A stretch of 42,172 nt of DNA, taken from contig NZ_LYVP01000049.1 of the NCBI RefSeq assembly GCF_001984065.1, positions 1 through 42,172 of the forward strand, in the 5' to 3' direction. This DNA is from Pseudomonas sp. KK4. GTDB lineage: Bacteria; Pseudomonadota; Gammaproteobacteria; Pseudomonadales; Pseudomonadaceae. Below the pieces are notes generated by a model. The model did not search any database, was not told the origin of the DNA, and worked only from the letters and a program-made list of their open reading frames with translations. The translations under genes and the position numbers were made by a program. Shown piece after piece: positions 17,150 through 26,108 of the stretch (position 1 is its first letter; each line of letters begins with the position of its first letter).

Positions 17150-17291
17150 AGCCTGTGCCTTGTCAAGTCTGCCGGTTCGTTTCGGGAATGGTCGGTCAGA
17201 CATTTAACCACACAACCGCAAAGCTTCAATCAGCGCACTGATCGACCGTCCGGCGGGCAGCAAAAAAACGGGCATTGCCAAGACCGTTTCA

Positions 17292-17326
17292 CTGTATATA
17301 ATCCCAGTCACTGTATAAAAAAACAG
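17292..17326. promoter_or_regulatory. Two LexA (SOS) boxes upstream of lexA
   Basis: Two 16-base LexA boxes with CTG-N10-CAG ends: CTGTATATAATCCCAG at 17292-17307 and CTGTATAAAAAAACAG at 17311-17326. They are separated by 3 bases and the second ends 10 bases before the lexA ATG. This tandem arrangement is the classical autoregulated lexA promoter. Confidence 0.95.
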
Positions 17327-17336
17327 AGCGATCAAT

Positions 17337-17945
17337 ATGCTAAAGCTGACGCCACGCCAAGCCGAGATTCTGGCTTTCATCAAACGCTGCCTGGAAGACA
17401 ACGGCTACCCACCGACCCGTGCGGAGATCGCTCAGGAACTGGGTTTCAAATCGCCCAATGCGGCGGAGGAACACCTGAAGGCGCTGGCTCGCAAGGGCGC
17501 GATCGAAATGACCCCGGGCGCATCCCGCGGCATTCGCATCCCGGGCTTCGAAGCCAAGGCTGACGATTCCACCCTGCCGATCATTGGTCGCGTCGCCGCT
17601 GGCGCACCGATCCTCGCCCAACAACATGTCGAAGAGTCCTGCAACATCAATCCTTCCTTTTTTCATCCACGCGCCGACTACCTGTTGCGCGTGCATGGCA
17701 TGAGCATGAAGGACGTGGGGATTTTCGACGGCGACCTGCTGGCAGTGCACACCACCCGCGAGGCCCGTAACGGCCAGATCGTGGTGGCACGGATCGGTGA
17801 TGAAGTGACCGTCAAACGCTTCAAGCGTGACGGCAGCAAGGTCTGGCTGATCGCCGAGAACCCTGAGTTCGCCCCTATCGAAGTGAACCTTAAAGATCAG
17901 GAACTGGTGATCGAAGGCTTGAGTGTCGGCGTCATTCGCCGCTAA
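17337..17945 (+). CDS. lexA: LexA repressor
   Basis: A 202-residue SOS repressor and self-cleaving serine protease. The winged-helix DNA-binding domain spans about residues 1-65 (TPRQAEILAFIKRCLEDNGY at the start). The cleavage site is Ala88-Gly89 (RVAAGAP). The catalytic dyad is Ser123 (HGMSMKD) and Lys160 (VTVKRF), which matches E. coli Ser119/Lys156 with a four-residue shift. RecA filaments trigger self-cleavage on DNA damage. The gene is preceded by two LexA boxes and followed 10 bases later by sulA, so both are one SOS operon. Confidence 0.98.
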   Translation: MLKLTPRQAEILAFIKRCLEDNGYPPTRAEIAQELGFKSPNAAEEHLKALARKGAIEMTPGASRGIRIPGFEAKADDSTLPIIGRVAAGAPILAQQHVEESCNINPSFFHPRADYLLRVHGMSMKDVGIFDGDLLAVHTTREARNGQIVVARIGDEVTVKRFKRDGSKVWLIAENPEFAPIEVNLKDQELVIEGLSVGVIRR

Positions 17946-17955
17946 AGGAGGCTTT

Positions 17956-18432
17956 ATGCAGTTCCCGCAAACATCACAGCAAGCCCAACTGCCATTACTG
18001 TTCGAGGCATTCCTGGCGCAGCCTCTGGCGCCGATCCTGAACGAAGTGGTCGAGTCGCCCTGGAGCGCCGAACCCGAGGTCTTTAGCGAGTTGTCTCTAC
18101 GTGGTGCAGCCGGGAACTGCCTGAACCTTCTGGCACCGATCCTCAGGGAGCTGAGCCAGGACCAGGATGCGCGCTGGCTGACCTTGATCGCCCCACCCGC
18201 CAGCCTGACCCAGGCCTGGCTGAGGGATGCCGGCCTCAACCGCGAACGCATTCTGCTGCTGCAACCAACGGCAACCCAGAGCGCGCAACAACTGACGTGC
18301 GAAGCCCTTCGTCTGGGCCGCAGCCATACGGTCGTGAGCTGGCTCAACCCCCTGAACTCGGCGTCGCGTCAACAGCTCATCAACGCCGCCCGGATCGGGG
18401 ACGCACAAAGCCTGAACATTCGACTGGGATAA
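17956..18432 (+). CDS. sulA: SOS cell-division inhibitor SulA
   Basis: A 158-residue SulA homologue. It binds FtsZ and blocks Z-ring formation during the SOS response (established for P. aeruginosa SulA-FtsZ). The RecA-like fold is indicated by the central strand LTLIAPPASLTQAWLRDAGLNRERILLL and by HTVVSWLNPL. The ATG at 17956 has an excellent AAAGGAGG ribosome-binding site; the frame is open upstream to 17923 inside lexA. Co-transcription with lexA places it under LexA control, as elsewhere in Pseudomonas; in enterobacteria sulA stands alone. Confidence 0.92.
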   Translation: MQFPQTSQQAQLPLLFEAFLAQPLAPILNEVVESPWSAEPEVFSELSLRGAAGNCLNLLAPILRELSQDQDARWLTLIAPPASLTQAWLRDAGLNRERILLLQPTATQSAQQLTCEALRLGRSHTVVSWLNPLNSASRQQLINAARIGDAQSLNIRLG

Positions 18433-18526
18433 CTGACAAGCACGGCAGATGTCGGCCAATGCAGGGCTTCTTCAAGGATGAGAGGCCAATCTCATGGCAC
18501 TACTCGAAATAACAGACGGACGGGGA

Positions 18527-18760
18527 TCAGTGAAGAACCCGCGAGCCCTCTTCCTTATCGAGCTCGCCTTCAACCAGGCGTCCGGCCATCTGTACACCCA
18601 CACTCAACATCGCTTTGGCGACCTCGACGTGCTGACCTTGCAGGAAAGCCTTGGCGTCCTCGGAGAAATCCAAAGTAACCAGAGAACCCTCGTCCTCAGC
18701 CCTGCGCAGCTCGATTCGGCCGTCTGGTAACTCGACAATTTCTAAAAAGGACGTTGGCAT
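18527..18760 (-). CDS. Small conserved Pseudomonas protein (PA3009-like)
   Basis: A 77-residue acidic protein of unknown function. It starts MPTSFLEIVELPDGRIELRR and continues with a short beta-rich part, followed by a helix (FSEDAKAFLQGQHVEVAKAM) and a charged C-terminus. There are no Cys, membrane segments or signal peptide. The ATG at 18760 has TTGGAG upstream; the frame is open to 18901, but the added residues look like translated intergenic DNA. A gene of this kind lies between sulA and the DUF6586 gene in PAO1 (from memory), so conservation of position supports it. It converges on sulA. Confidence 0.75.
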   Translation of the reverse strand: MPTSFLEIVELPDGRIELRRAEDEGSLVTLDFSEDAKAFLQGQHVEVAKAMLSVGVQMAGRLVEGELDKEEGSRVLH

Positions 18761-18914
18761 AAAGGTTTGTTCTCCAAGAAAGGCGGGGATTATATAGGCA
18801 TCAACCGGGCTTCGCTCGGGATCTTGACCAGATGCCATCACGAAGAGAAACATCCGACAGCTTGCTTCCTTGCATGGGCAGCCTTGCGTGCTGCCCGCCA
18901 AAGCTTTCAGCCCT

Positions 18915-19439
18915 TCAGCACTCGTTCAAGCCGTCACGGAAGCGAATCGCCAGGCTTTTGAGGTTCTGCCGCCAGCTCTCCAGTTCTTCGCGACTCAACT
19001 CCTGAGGCGCCTCTTCTTCATCCAGGTTCACCGCCACGATCAACGGTTGCGTCACGTCACCCTTGGGTTTGTGCGGCGCACGTGGCGGCTGGAACAGCGC
19101 GGCATGGGCCGCCAGCAGCTTGGCCAGCCAGGTTTCCGGGTTATTCGCCAGCTCGACCATTTCGGCCATTTCCGGAATGGCGATACTCTCCAGCACTTCG
19201 CGCGTCAGCAGAGATTCCGCCCGGGAGGCATTGGCCTGAGGCAGGCGATAGAAACCGGCGATTTCATGGCACAGCCCCAGCAAGGCGCCGTACAGGTGAA
19301 ACAACGCCGATTCGCGACCGGCCTGAATCAGCGCCAGGGAATTCATCGCCCGTCCCTCTTCAGCCCGGGCAAGCGCTTCGAGTGACAGGCCGGCGAAATA
19401 AATCTTCTGGTTGGTACGGGTATAGAGTTCGTGGGCCAT
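18915..19439 (-). CDS. DUF6586-family protein
   Basis: A 174-residue, mainly helical cytoplasmic protein of unknown function, starting MAHELYTRTNQKIYFAGL. The N-terminal two thirds look like a helical bundle (LALIQAGRESALFHLYGALLG); the C-terminal part has an acidic linker (NLDEEEAPQELSREELESW). It matches my recollection of the DUF6586 family, found in pseudomonads beside topA (PA3010). The ATG at 19439 is chosen because the family begins there; the frame is open to 19472. It is transcribed in the same direction as topA, which ends upstream at a terminator. Confidence 0.75.
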   Translation of the reverse strand: MAHELYTRTNQKIYFAGLSLEALARAEEGRAMNSLALIQAGRESALFHLYGALLGLCHEIAGFYRLPQANASRAESLLTREVLESIAIPEMAEMVELANNPETWLAKLLAAHAALFQPPRAPHKPKGDVTQPLIVAVNLDEEEAPQELSREELESWRQNLKSLAIRFRDGLNEC

Positions 19440-19518
19440 GACGGCAGCCTCCACAACGAAATGATGCTTCACGCAGGTCAGACAGTGTCGTGGATCAGCC
19501 GAGGCGACCGCAAGCCCC

Positions 19519-19615
19519 CTGTAAACGCGAGCTCGCTCGCGATGAGCCCGTAAACACTGCGCGGTGTCAGGTTTCTCGCGTTATCGTTGACGACCATCGC
19601 GAGTGAACTCGCTCA
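19519..19615. repeat. Degenerate REP pair, type B
   Basis: An inverted pair resembling the GTAGGAGCGAGCTCGCTCGCGATG family. The left copy begins CTGTAAACGCGAGCTCGCTCGCGATG, and the right copy (CATCGCGAGTGAACTCGCTC) is diverged. The inner segment (GTTATCGTTGACG) is shared with the other type B pairs. Confidence 0.75.
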
Positions 19616-19629
19616 GGTTAAAGCGCAAA

Positions 19630-19659
19630 AAAAGGCCGCATCGTTGAATGCGGCCTTTT
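19630..19659 (-). terminator. topA terminator
   Basis: Inverted repeat with arms 19630-19641 and 19648-19659 (AAAAGGCCGCAT/ATGCGGCCTTTT), followed by an A-run on the left that reads as a T-run on the reverse strand. It lies 16 bases after the topA stop codon. Confidence 0.9.
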
Positions 19660-19674
19660 CGTGTACAGCGACTG

Positions 19675-22302
19675 TTAAGACTTGGCTGCCGGACGCTTGT
19701 CTTCAACGGTCCACTTGCCACCGTCGTAAAACGCTTTCCAACCCGTCGGCTTACCGTCGACTTCCGTCTGCACGTATTGCTCCTTGGTCTTGCGGCTGTA
19801 ACGGATCACAGCGGGCAAACCATCCGGATCTTTCTTCGGCGCTTCACACAGGAAGTGGTACTTCGGATCGATCTCGTCCTTGTGCGGGATGATTTCCAGC
19901 ACCAGCGGAGCACGGGTCTCGCGGTTTTTCGGGAACTGGCTGGCGGCCAGGAACAGACCCGAAGCACCGTCACGCAGGATGTAGGTGTCGTTGACCTTTT
20001 CGCATTTCAGCTCAGGCATCTTCACCGGGTCCATCTTCGGCGGTGCCGCGTCACCGCTCTTCAGCAGTTTGCGGGTGTTCTTGCAGGTTGGATTGGTGCA
20101 ACCGAAGAACTTGCCGAAACGGCCGGTCTTGAGCTGCATCTCGCTGCCACACTTGTCGCACTCCAGGCTCGGACCTTCATAGCCTTTGATGCGATAAACG
20201 CCCTCTTCGATTTCGTAGCCGTCGCAATCGGGGTTGTTGCCGCAGATATGCAACTTGCGCTTCTCGTCCAGCAGGTAGGCGTCCATCGCCGTGCTGCAGA
20301 TCGGGCAACGATGCTTGCCGCGCAAGACCAGCGATTCCGACTCACCCTCGTCGTCTGCGGCGATTTCATCGCCCGGTACCAGGTTGACGGTCGCCTTGCA
20401 GCGTTCTTTCGGCGGCAGGCTGTAGCCCGAGCAACCAAGGAACACGCCGGTGGACGCCGTACGGATCTGCATCGGACGGCCACAGGTGGTGCACGGAATG
20501 TCGGTCATGACCGGCTGGTTGGCACGCATGCCGCTGTCCGGGCTCTCCGCCACTTCGAGTTTCTTCTTGAAGTCGCCGTAGAACTCGTCGAGTACGTTTT
20601 TCCAGTCGCGCTCGCCCTGGGCCACGTCATCGAGATGCTCTTCCATGCCGGCGGTGAAGCCGTAGTCCATCAGGTTGGAGAAACTTTCAGCCAGACGCTC
20701 GGTGACGATATCGCCCATCTTTTCAGAGTAGAAACGACGGTTGTGCAGCGCCACGTAACCGCGGTCCTGGATGGTCGAAATGATCGCCGCGTAGGTCGAA
20801 GGACGACCGATGCCGCGCTTTTCCATCTCCTTGACCAGACTCGCTTCCGAATAACGCGCCGGCGGCTTGGTGAAGTGCTGGGTCGGATCAAGCTTGATGA
20901 GCTTCATCACATCGCCCTGGGCCATGTCCGGCAGAACATCGTCATCACCGGGCTTGGCGATTTGCGGCATGACGCGGGTGTAACCGTCAAACTTGAGGAT
21001 ACGGCCCTTGGCGCGCAGCTCGAAGTCGCCGGCACCGACGGTGACCGTGGTCGACAGGTACTGCGCAGGCAGCATCTGGCAAGCGAGGAACTGGCGCCAG
21101 ATCAGCTCATAGAGCCGCTCTGCGTCGCGCTCCATGCCCGACAGCTTGCTCGGCTCGGTGTTGGCGTCGGACGGACGAATCGCTTCGTGAGCCTCTTGTG
21201 CGCCTTCCTTGCTGCTGTAGACGTTCGGGGTTTCCGGCAGGTACTTCTTGCCGAACTCGCCTTCAATATAGGTACGCGCCATCGCCACGGCATCGGCCGA
21301 GAGGTTGGTGGAGTCGGTACGCATATAGGTGATGTAGCCAGCTTCATACAGACGCTGGGCCATCATCATGGTTTTCTTCACGCCGAAGCCCAGGCGGTTG
21401 CTCGCTGCCTGCTGCAGGGTGGAAGTAATGAACGGCGCCGACGGCTTGCTGCTGGTCGGTTTGTCTTCACGCTTGACGATGCTGTAGCTGGAAGCCTTGA
21501 GTTTTTCCAGCGCGGCCATGGCCTGGGCTTCGTTCAGCGGCTTGAACGCCTCGCCCTTCTCGCGAGCGACGTCGAAACGCACGGTCGCGCCCTTGGCGGT
21601 GCCCAGGTCGGCGTGCACTTCCCAGTACTCTTCGGGGATGAACGCGCGAATCTCACGCTCACGCTCGACCACCAGCTTCACGGCAACCGATTGCACGCGA
21701 CCGGCGGACAGGCCACGGGCGATCTTTGCCCACAGCAGCGGCGACACCATGTAGCCCACGACGCGGTCGAGGAAGCGACGGGCCTGCTGGGCGTTGACAC
21801 GGTCGATGTCCAGCTGGCCTGGCTTGGAGAAGGCTTCCTGAATCGCCTTCTTGGTGATTTCGTTGAACACCACGCGCTTGTAGCGGCTGTCGTCACCACC
21901 GATGGCTTCGCGCAGGTGCCAGGCAATGGCTTCCCCCTCGCGATCCAAGTCGGTTGCGAGATAGATGGTGTCAGCATCCTTGGCGAGCCGGCGCAGCTCT
22001 TCGATGACCTTTTCCTTGCCCGGAAGGATCTCGTACTTGGCTTTCCAGCCATGATCGGGATCGACCCCCATGCGAGCCACCAACTGCTTGCGCGCCTTTT
22101 CTTTGGGCGACAATGCCGGCGCTTCGCCCGCAGCCGCCTTGCCGCGCTTGGCGGCTGGCTCTTTGCTGGCGCTAGCCGAACCGCTGGTGGGCAGGTCTCG
22201 GATATGGCCGATACTCGACTTCACCACGTATTCGTTGCCCAAATACTTGTTGATGGTCTTGGCCTTAGCCGGGGATTCCACAATGACCAGCGATTTGCCC
22301 AT
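19675..22302 (-). CDS. topA: DNA topoisomerase I
   Basis: An 875-residue type IA topoisomerase that relaxes negative supercoils. The Toprim domain begins KSLVIVESPAKAKTINKYLG and contains the acidic DLDREGEAIAWHL motif. The active-site Tyr is residue 326 (YITYMRTDSTNLS), close to E. coli Tyr319. The C-terminal region has several zinc-ribbon units: Cys pairs CTTCGRPM, CPICSTAMDAYLL, CDKCGSEMQLKTGRFGKFFGCTNPTC. A low-complexity Ala/Lys/Pro insert (about residues 40-70) sits in the Toprim domain. A terminator follows. Confidence 0.98.
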   Translation of the reverse strand: MGKSLVIVESPAKAKTINKYLGNEYVVKSSIGHIRDLPTSGSASASKEPAAKRGKAAAGEAPALSPKEKARKQLVARMGVDPDHGWKAKYEILPGKEKVIEELRRLAKDADTIYLATDLDREGEAIAWHLREAIGGDDSRYKRVVFNEITKKAIQEAFSKPGQLDIDRVNAQQARRFLDRVVGYMVSPLLWAKIARGLSAGRVQSVAVKLVVEREREIRAFIPEEYWEVHADLGTAKGATVRFDVAREKGEAFKPLNEAQAMAALEKLKASSYSIVKREDKPTSSKPSAPFITSTLQQAASNRLGFGVKKTMMMAQRLYEAGYITYMRTDSTNLSADAVAMARTYIEGEFGKKYLPETPNVYSSKEGAQEAHEAIRPSDANTEPSKLSGMERDAERLYELIWRQFLACQMLPAQYLSTTVTVGAGDFELRAKGRILKFDGYTRVMPQIAKPGDDDVLPDMAQGDVMKLIKLDPTQHFTKPPARYSEASLVKEMEKRGIGRPSTYAAIISTIQDRGYVALHNRRFYSEKMGDIVTERLAESFSNLMDYGFTAGMEEHLDDVAQGERDWKNVLDEFYGDFKKKLEVAESPDSGMRANQPVMTDIPCTTCGRPMQIRTASTGVFLGCSGYSLPPKERCKATVNLVPGDEIAADDEGESESLVLRGKHRCPICSTAMDAYLLDEKRKLHICGNNPDCDGYEIEEGVYRIKGYEGPSLECDKCGSEMQLKTGRFGKFFGCTNPTCKNTRKLLKSGDAAPPKMDPVKMPELKCEKVNDTYILRDGASGLFLAASQFPKNRETRAPLVLEIIPHKDEIDPKYHFLCEAPKKDPDGLPAVIRYSRKTKEQYVQTEVDGKPTGWKAFYDGGKWTVEDKRPAAKS

Positions 22303-22416
22303 GGATCAGAAAATTCCTGAATTCTAGAAGTGAAAGGCGGTTGGCGCCTGACGCGGCACCGCTATATATAGTGGCTACAAGGTGAGGTCAAGCGCAGGGT
22401 TTGGCGCGCACTCAGC

Positions 22417-22653
22417 TTATGGCTTGGTAAAAAGGCTCTCTTCGGCCTGCACCAAAGCAAAGCGTGGCACCTGTTCGCCGTCAACCTCGACTGACTCCAG
22501 GAACATGCTCAAGGGACGTACCCAAAAGCCGTAATCGCCATACAGGGCTTGGTAGAAGACCACTTCTTCTTCGGTTTCCGAATGCCGCGCGACACTGAAT
22601 ACGCGGTACTGCGGACCTTTGTAATGTTCGTAGAGCCCAGGTTGTATCGGCAT
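22417..22653 (-). CDS. DUF1653-family protein
   Basis: A 78-residue protein that fits DUF1653, a small beta-rich domain of unknown function. The family pattern YxHYKGxxYxVxxxARHSETEEExVxYQALYG is visible at residues 8-40 (GLYEHYKGPQYRVFSVARHS, then YQALYGDYGFWVRP). The remaining residues form a charged C-terminal tail. The ribosome-binding site is poor. It lies between topA and the fadA terminator and may be transcribed alone. The same neighbour pair topA-DUF1653-fadA occurs in PAO1 (PA3011-PA3013, from memory). Confidence 0.88.
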   Translation of the reverse strand: MPIQPGLYEHYKGPQYRVFSVARHSETEEEVVFYQALYGDYGFWVRPLSMFLESVEVDGEQVPRFALVQAEESLFTKP

Positions 22654-22703
22654 GCTTTGGCCCCCGCTGAAATTTTTTCAAAATAAAAACAAAATAAATC
22701 CGG

Positions 22704-22733
22704 AAAAACAAAAACCGGGGCACTTGGCCCCGG
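22704..22733 (-). terminator. fadBA terminator
   Basis: Stem CCGGGGC at 22715-22721 and GCCCCGG at 22727-22733 with a 5-base loop. An A-rich run at 22704-22714 becomes a T-run on the reverse strand. It sits 18 bases beyond the fadA stop. Confidence 0.9.
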
Positions 22734-22751
22734 CTTCCATCGACGAAACGT

Positions 22752-23927
22752 TTAAACGCGTTCGAAGACGGTGGAGATGCCTTGGCCGAGACCAATGCAC
22801 ATGGTGGCTACCCCGAAGGTACCGCCATTTTGCTTCATCACATTGAGCAAAGTGCCGGAGATACGCGCACCGGAGCAACCGAACGGGTGACCCAGGGCGA
22901 TCGCGCCGCCGTGCAGGTTAACCTTCTCGTTCATCTTGTCGAGCACTTTCAAATCTTTCAACACTGGCAAGGCCTGTGCGGCGAAAGCTTCGTTGAGCTC
23001 GAAGAAGTCGATATCGTTGATGCCCAGGCCCGCGCGCTTCAGTGCTTTTTGTGTGGCCGGTACTGGACCATAGCCCATGATCGCCGGGTCCACACCTGCC
23101 ACTGCCATGGAGCGGATCACTGCCATCGGCTGGATGCCCAGGTCCTGTGCACGCTGCGCCGACATCACGATCATGCACGAAGCACCATCAGTGATCTGCG
23201 ACGAAGTACCGGCAGTCACGGTACCGCCCTTTGGATTGAACGCCGGCTTCAGAGTCGCCAGGCTTTCCAGGGTGGTTTCCGGACGAATGGTTTCGTCGTA
23301 GTCGAACAGTTTCAGGAAACCGTTCTCGTCGTAGCCCTGCATCGGGATGATTTCATCCTTGAACTTGCCTTCCACGGTCGCCTTGTGGGCGAGCTGGTGG
23401 GAACGCACGCCAAAGGCGTCCTGCTGCTCGCGGGTGATGCCGTGCATCTTGCCCAGCATTTCCGCGGTCAGGCCCATCATGCCCGAGGCTTTCGCCGCGT
23501 ACAGTGACATGTGCGGGTTCGGGTCGACACCGTGCATCATGCTCACGTGGCCCATGTGCTCGACGCCGCCGACGACGAACACGTCACCGTTGCCGGTCAT
23601 GATCGCTTGCGCGGCAGTGTGCAGCGCACTCATGGACGAGCCACACAGGCGGCTGACGGTCTGGCCGGCCGAAGTGTGCGGGATCTGGGTCATCAGCGAC
23701 GCCATGCGGGCGATGTTCCAGCCCTGCTCCAGGGTCTGGTTCACACAGCCCCAGATCACGTCTTCGACTTCGTTCGGGTCGACCTTGACGTTGCGTTCCA
23801 GCAGTTTGCTGATCAGGTGCGCCGACATGTCTTCGGCGCGGGTGTTGCGGTGCATGCCGCCCTTGGAGCGGCCCATCGGAGTACGACCGAAGTCGACAAT
23901 CACGACGTCTCTAGGATTCAAGCTCAT
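22752..23927 (-). CDS. fadA: 3-ketoacyl-CoA thiolase FadA
   Basis: A 391-residue thiolase, the beta subunit of the fatty-acid oxidation complex, cleaving 3-ketoacyl-CoA with CoA. The nucleophile Cys95 lies in SRLCGSSMSALH; His347 is in GHPFGCSG, and the acid/base Cys377 in MCIGLGQG. The NEAFAAQ block is present. The length equals that of the family. It follows fadB after a 33-base gap and ends at a terminator, so fadB-fadA is a two-gene operon. It acts as an alpha2-beta2 complex with FadB in the cytoplasm. Confidence 0.98.
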   Translation of the reverse strand: MSLNPRDVVIVDFGRTPMGRSKGGMHRNTRAEDMSAHLISKLLERNVKVDPNEVEDVIWGCVNQTLEQGWNIARMASLMTQIPHTSAGQTVSRLCGSSMSALHTAAQAIMTGNGDVFVVGGVEHMGHVSMMHGVDPNPHMSLYAAKASGMMGLTAEMLGKMHGITREQQDAFGVRSHQLAHKATVEGKFKDEIIPMQGYDENGFLKLFDYDETIRPETTLESLATLKPAFNPKGGTVTAGTSSQITDGASCMIVMSAQRAQDLGIQPMAVIRSMAVAGVDPAIMGYGPVPATQKALKRAGLGINDIDFFELNEAFAAQALPVLKDLKVLDKMNEKVNLHGGAIALGHPFGCSGARISGTLLNVMKQNGGTFGVATMCIGLGQGISTVFERV

Positions 23928-23960
23928 AAAATTTCACTCTCGCTCTAGTCGTTTGGACGC

Positions 23961-26108
23961 TTAACCGAAGAACCGTTGGCCGGTTTTGGCCATTTCACGC
24001 AGTTTTGCGGTCGGGTGGTACAGCGCGCCCAAATCAGCGTACTGGTCAGCCAGGGCAACGAACTCTGCCACACCGATCGAATCGATGTAGCGCAGCGCAC
24101 CGCCACGGAATGGAGGGAAACCGATACCGTAGACCAGACCCATGTCGGCTTCGGCGGCGGTTTCGACGATGCCGTCTTCCAGGCAACGCACGGTTTCCAG
24201 GCACAGCGGGATCATCATCCAGTTGATGATGTCTTCGTCAGTGACTTCGCGCTGTTCAAAGACGATTGGCTTGAGCACTTCCAGCACCGACGGATCGGCG
24301 ACTTTCTTCTGCTTGCCCTTCTTGTCGGTCTCGTAGGCGTAGAAGCCCTTGCCGTTCTTCTGGCCCAGGCGCTTGGCTTCGTAGAGCACGTCAACGGCCG
24401 AACGACGGTCGTCCTTCATGCGGTCCGGGAAGCCTTCAGCCATGACGTCACGACCGTGGTGACCGGTGTCGATGCCGACCACGTCCATCAGGTACGCCGG
24501 GCCCATCGGCCAGCCGAACTTTTCCATGACCTTGTCGATGCGCACGAAGTCCACGCCAGCGCTGACCAGCTTGGCGAAACCGCCGAAGTACGGGAACAGC
24601 ACGCGGTTGACCAGGAAGCCCGGGCAGTCGTTGACCACGATCGGGTTCTTGCCCATTTTCTTGGCGTAGGCAACGGTGGTGGCGACGGCCAGTTCGCTGG
24701 ACTTCTCGCCACGGATCACTTCCACCAGCGGCATCATGTGCACCGGGTTGAAGAAGTGCATGCCGACGAAGTTTTCCGGACGCTTGAGGGCCTTGGCCAG
24801 CAGGCTGATGGAAATGGTCGAGGTGTTGGACGCGAGGATGGTGTCCTCTTTGACCTGGTCTTCGACTTCAGCCAGCACGGCTTGCTTGACCTTCGGATTC
24901 TCGACGACTGCTTCGACCACCAGATCCACGTGACCGAAGTCGCCGTAGGACAGGGTCGGACGAATGCCGTTGAGCACTTCAGCCATTTTAGCGGCGGTCA
25001 TGCGGCCTTTCTCAACGCGGCCAACCAGCAGCTTGGCGGCTTCGGCCAGGCCCTGCTCGATACCGTGCTCGTTGATGTCCTTCATCAGGATCGGCGTACC
25101 TTTGGACGCCGACTGATAAGCGATACCGCCACCCATGATGCCGGCGCCCAGTACAGCGGCCTGCTTCACGTCCTTGGCGATTTCGTCGTAGGCCTTGGCC
25201 TTTTTCTTCAGTTCCTGATCGTTCAGGAACAGACCGATCAGGCTCTGCGCGGCAGAGGTCTTGGCCAGTTTGACGAAACCTGCAGCTTCGACTTCCAGCG
25301 CCTTGTCGCGACCGAAGTTCGCCGCTTTCTGGATGGTCTTGATCGCTTCGACCGGCGCCGGGTAGTTAGGACCCGCCTGACCGGCCACGAAACCTTTGGC
25401 GGTTTCGAAAGCCATCATTTGTTCGATGGCGTTCAGTTTGAGCTTTTCCAGCTTCGGCTGGCGCTTGGCCTTGTAGTCGAACTCGCCGCCGATGGCGCGC
25501 TTGATCAGTTCCAGTGCAGCTTCCTGCAGCTTCTCAGGTGCCACGACCGCATCGACAGCGCCGACTTTCAGCGCGTCTTCAGGACGGTTTTCCTTGCCGG
25601 CGGCGATCCACTCGATGGCGTTGTCGACACCGATCAGGCGCGGCAGACGCACGGTACCGCCAAAGCCTGGGTAGATGCCCAGCTTGACTTCAGGCAGGCC
25701 GATCTTGGCCTTGGTGGACATGACGCGGTAGTCCGCGGCCAGGCACATTTCCAGGCCGCCACCCAGCGCGATGCCATTGATCGCGGCGACAGTCGGGACG
25801 TTGAGGTCTTCGAAATCGCTGAAAATCCTGTTGGCTTCGAGGTTGCCAGCAACAAGCTCTGCATCGGGCAGCTTGAAGTTGTCGACAAATTCGGTGATGT
25901 CGGCGCCGACGATGAACACGTCCTTGCCACTGCTGACGATCACACCCTTGATCGAAGCATCTGCCTTGATGGTGTCCACGGCCTGACGCAGTTCGTTCAG
26001 GGTTAGACGGTTGAACTTGTTGACGGACTCACCCTTGAGGTCGAACTTCAGTTCGACGATGCCACTTTCAAGAGCCTTAACCGTGATGGCTTTACCTTCG
26101 TAAATCAT
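23961..26108 (-). CDS. fadB: Fatty-acid oxidation complex alpha subunit FadB
   Basis: A 715-residue multifunctional enzyme: enoyl-CoA hydratase/isomerase (about 1-190) and 3-hydroxyacyl-CoA dehydrogenase (about 310-620). The hydratase part contains the oxyanion-hole segments VSSGKDVFIVGADITEF and AINGIALGGGLEMCLAADYR. The NAD-binding motif GAGIMGGGIAYQSA is at about 317-330, and the dehydrogenase catalytic His is in the block NFVGMHFFNPVHMMPLVEVI. The ATG at 26108 with a GGAG ribosome-binding site gives exactly the usual 715 residues; the frame is open to 26210. Possible PsrA half-sites lie about 150 bases upstream. Confidence 0.98.
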   Translation of the reverse strand: MIYEGKAITVKALESGIVELKFDLKGESVNKFNRLTLNELRQAVDTIKADASIKGVIVSSGKDVFIVGADITEFVDNFKLPDAELVAGNLEANRIFSDFEDLNVPTVAAINGIALGGGLEMCLAADYRVMSTKAKIGLPEVKLGIYPGFGGTVRLPRLIGVDNAIEWIAAGKENRPEDALKVGAVDAVVAPEKLQEAALELIKRAIGGEFDYKAKRQPKLEKLKLNAIEQMMAFETAKGFVAGQAGPNYPAPVEAIKTIQKAANFGRDKALEVEAAGFVKLAKTSAAQSLIGLFLNDQELKKKAKAYDEIAKDVKQAAVLGAGIMGGGIAYQSASKGTPILMKDINEHGIEQGLAEAAKLLVGRVEKGRMTAAKMAEVLNGIRPTLSYGDFGHVDLVVEAVVENPKVKQAVLAEVEDQVKEDTILASNTSTISISLLAKALKRPENFVGMHFFNPVHMMPLVEVIRGEKSSELAVATTVAYAKKMGKNPIVVNDCPGFLVNRVLFPYFGGFAKLVSAGVDFVRIDKVMEKFGWPMGPAYLMDVVGIDTGHHGRDVMAEGFPDRMKDDRRSAVDVLYEAKRLGQKNGKGFYAYETDKKGKQKKVADPSVLEVLKPIVFEQREVTDEDIINWMMIPLCLETVRCLEDGIVETAAEADMGLVYGIGFPPFRGGALRYIDSIGVAEFVALADQYADLGALYHPTAKLREMAKTGQRFFG

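Noticed and set aside
18478..18495. Small palindrome ATGAGA/TCTCAT after sulA considered as a terminator
   Set aside because: Weak A/T-rich stem with no following T-run on either strand.
19648..22320. An 890-codon open frame antisense to topA
   Set aside because: Shadow of topA; no domain, no ribosome-binding site and the same shadow-type composition.
23976..26006. A 676-codon open frame antisense to fadB
   Set aside because: Shadow of fadB with shadow-type composition; fadB itself is unambiguous.
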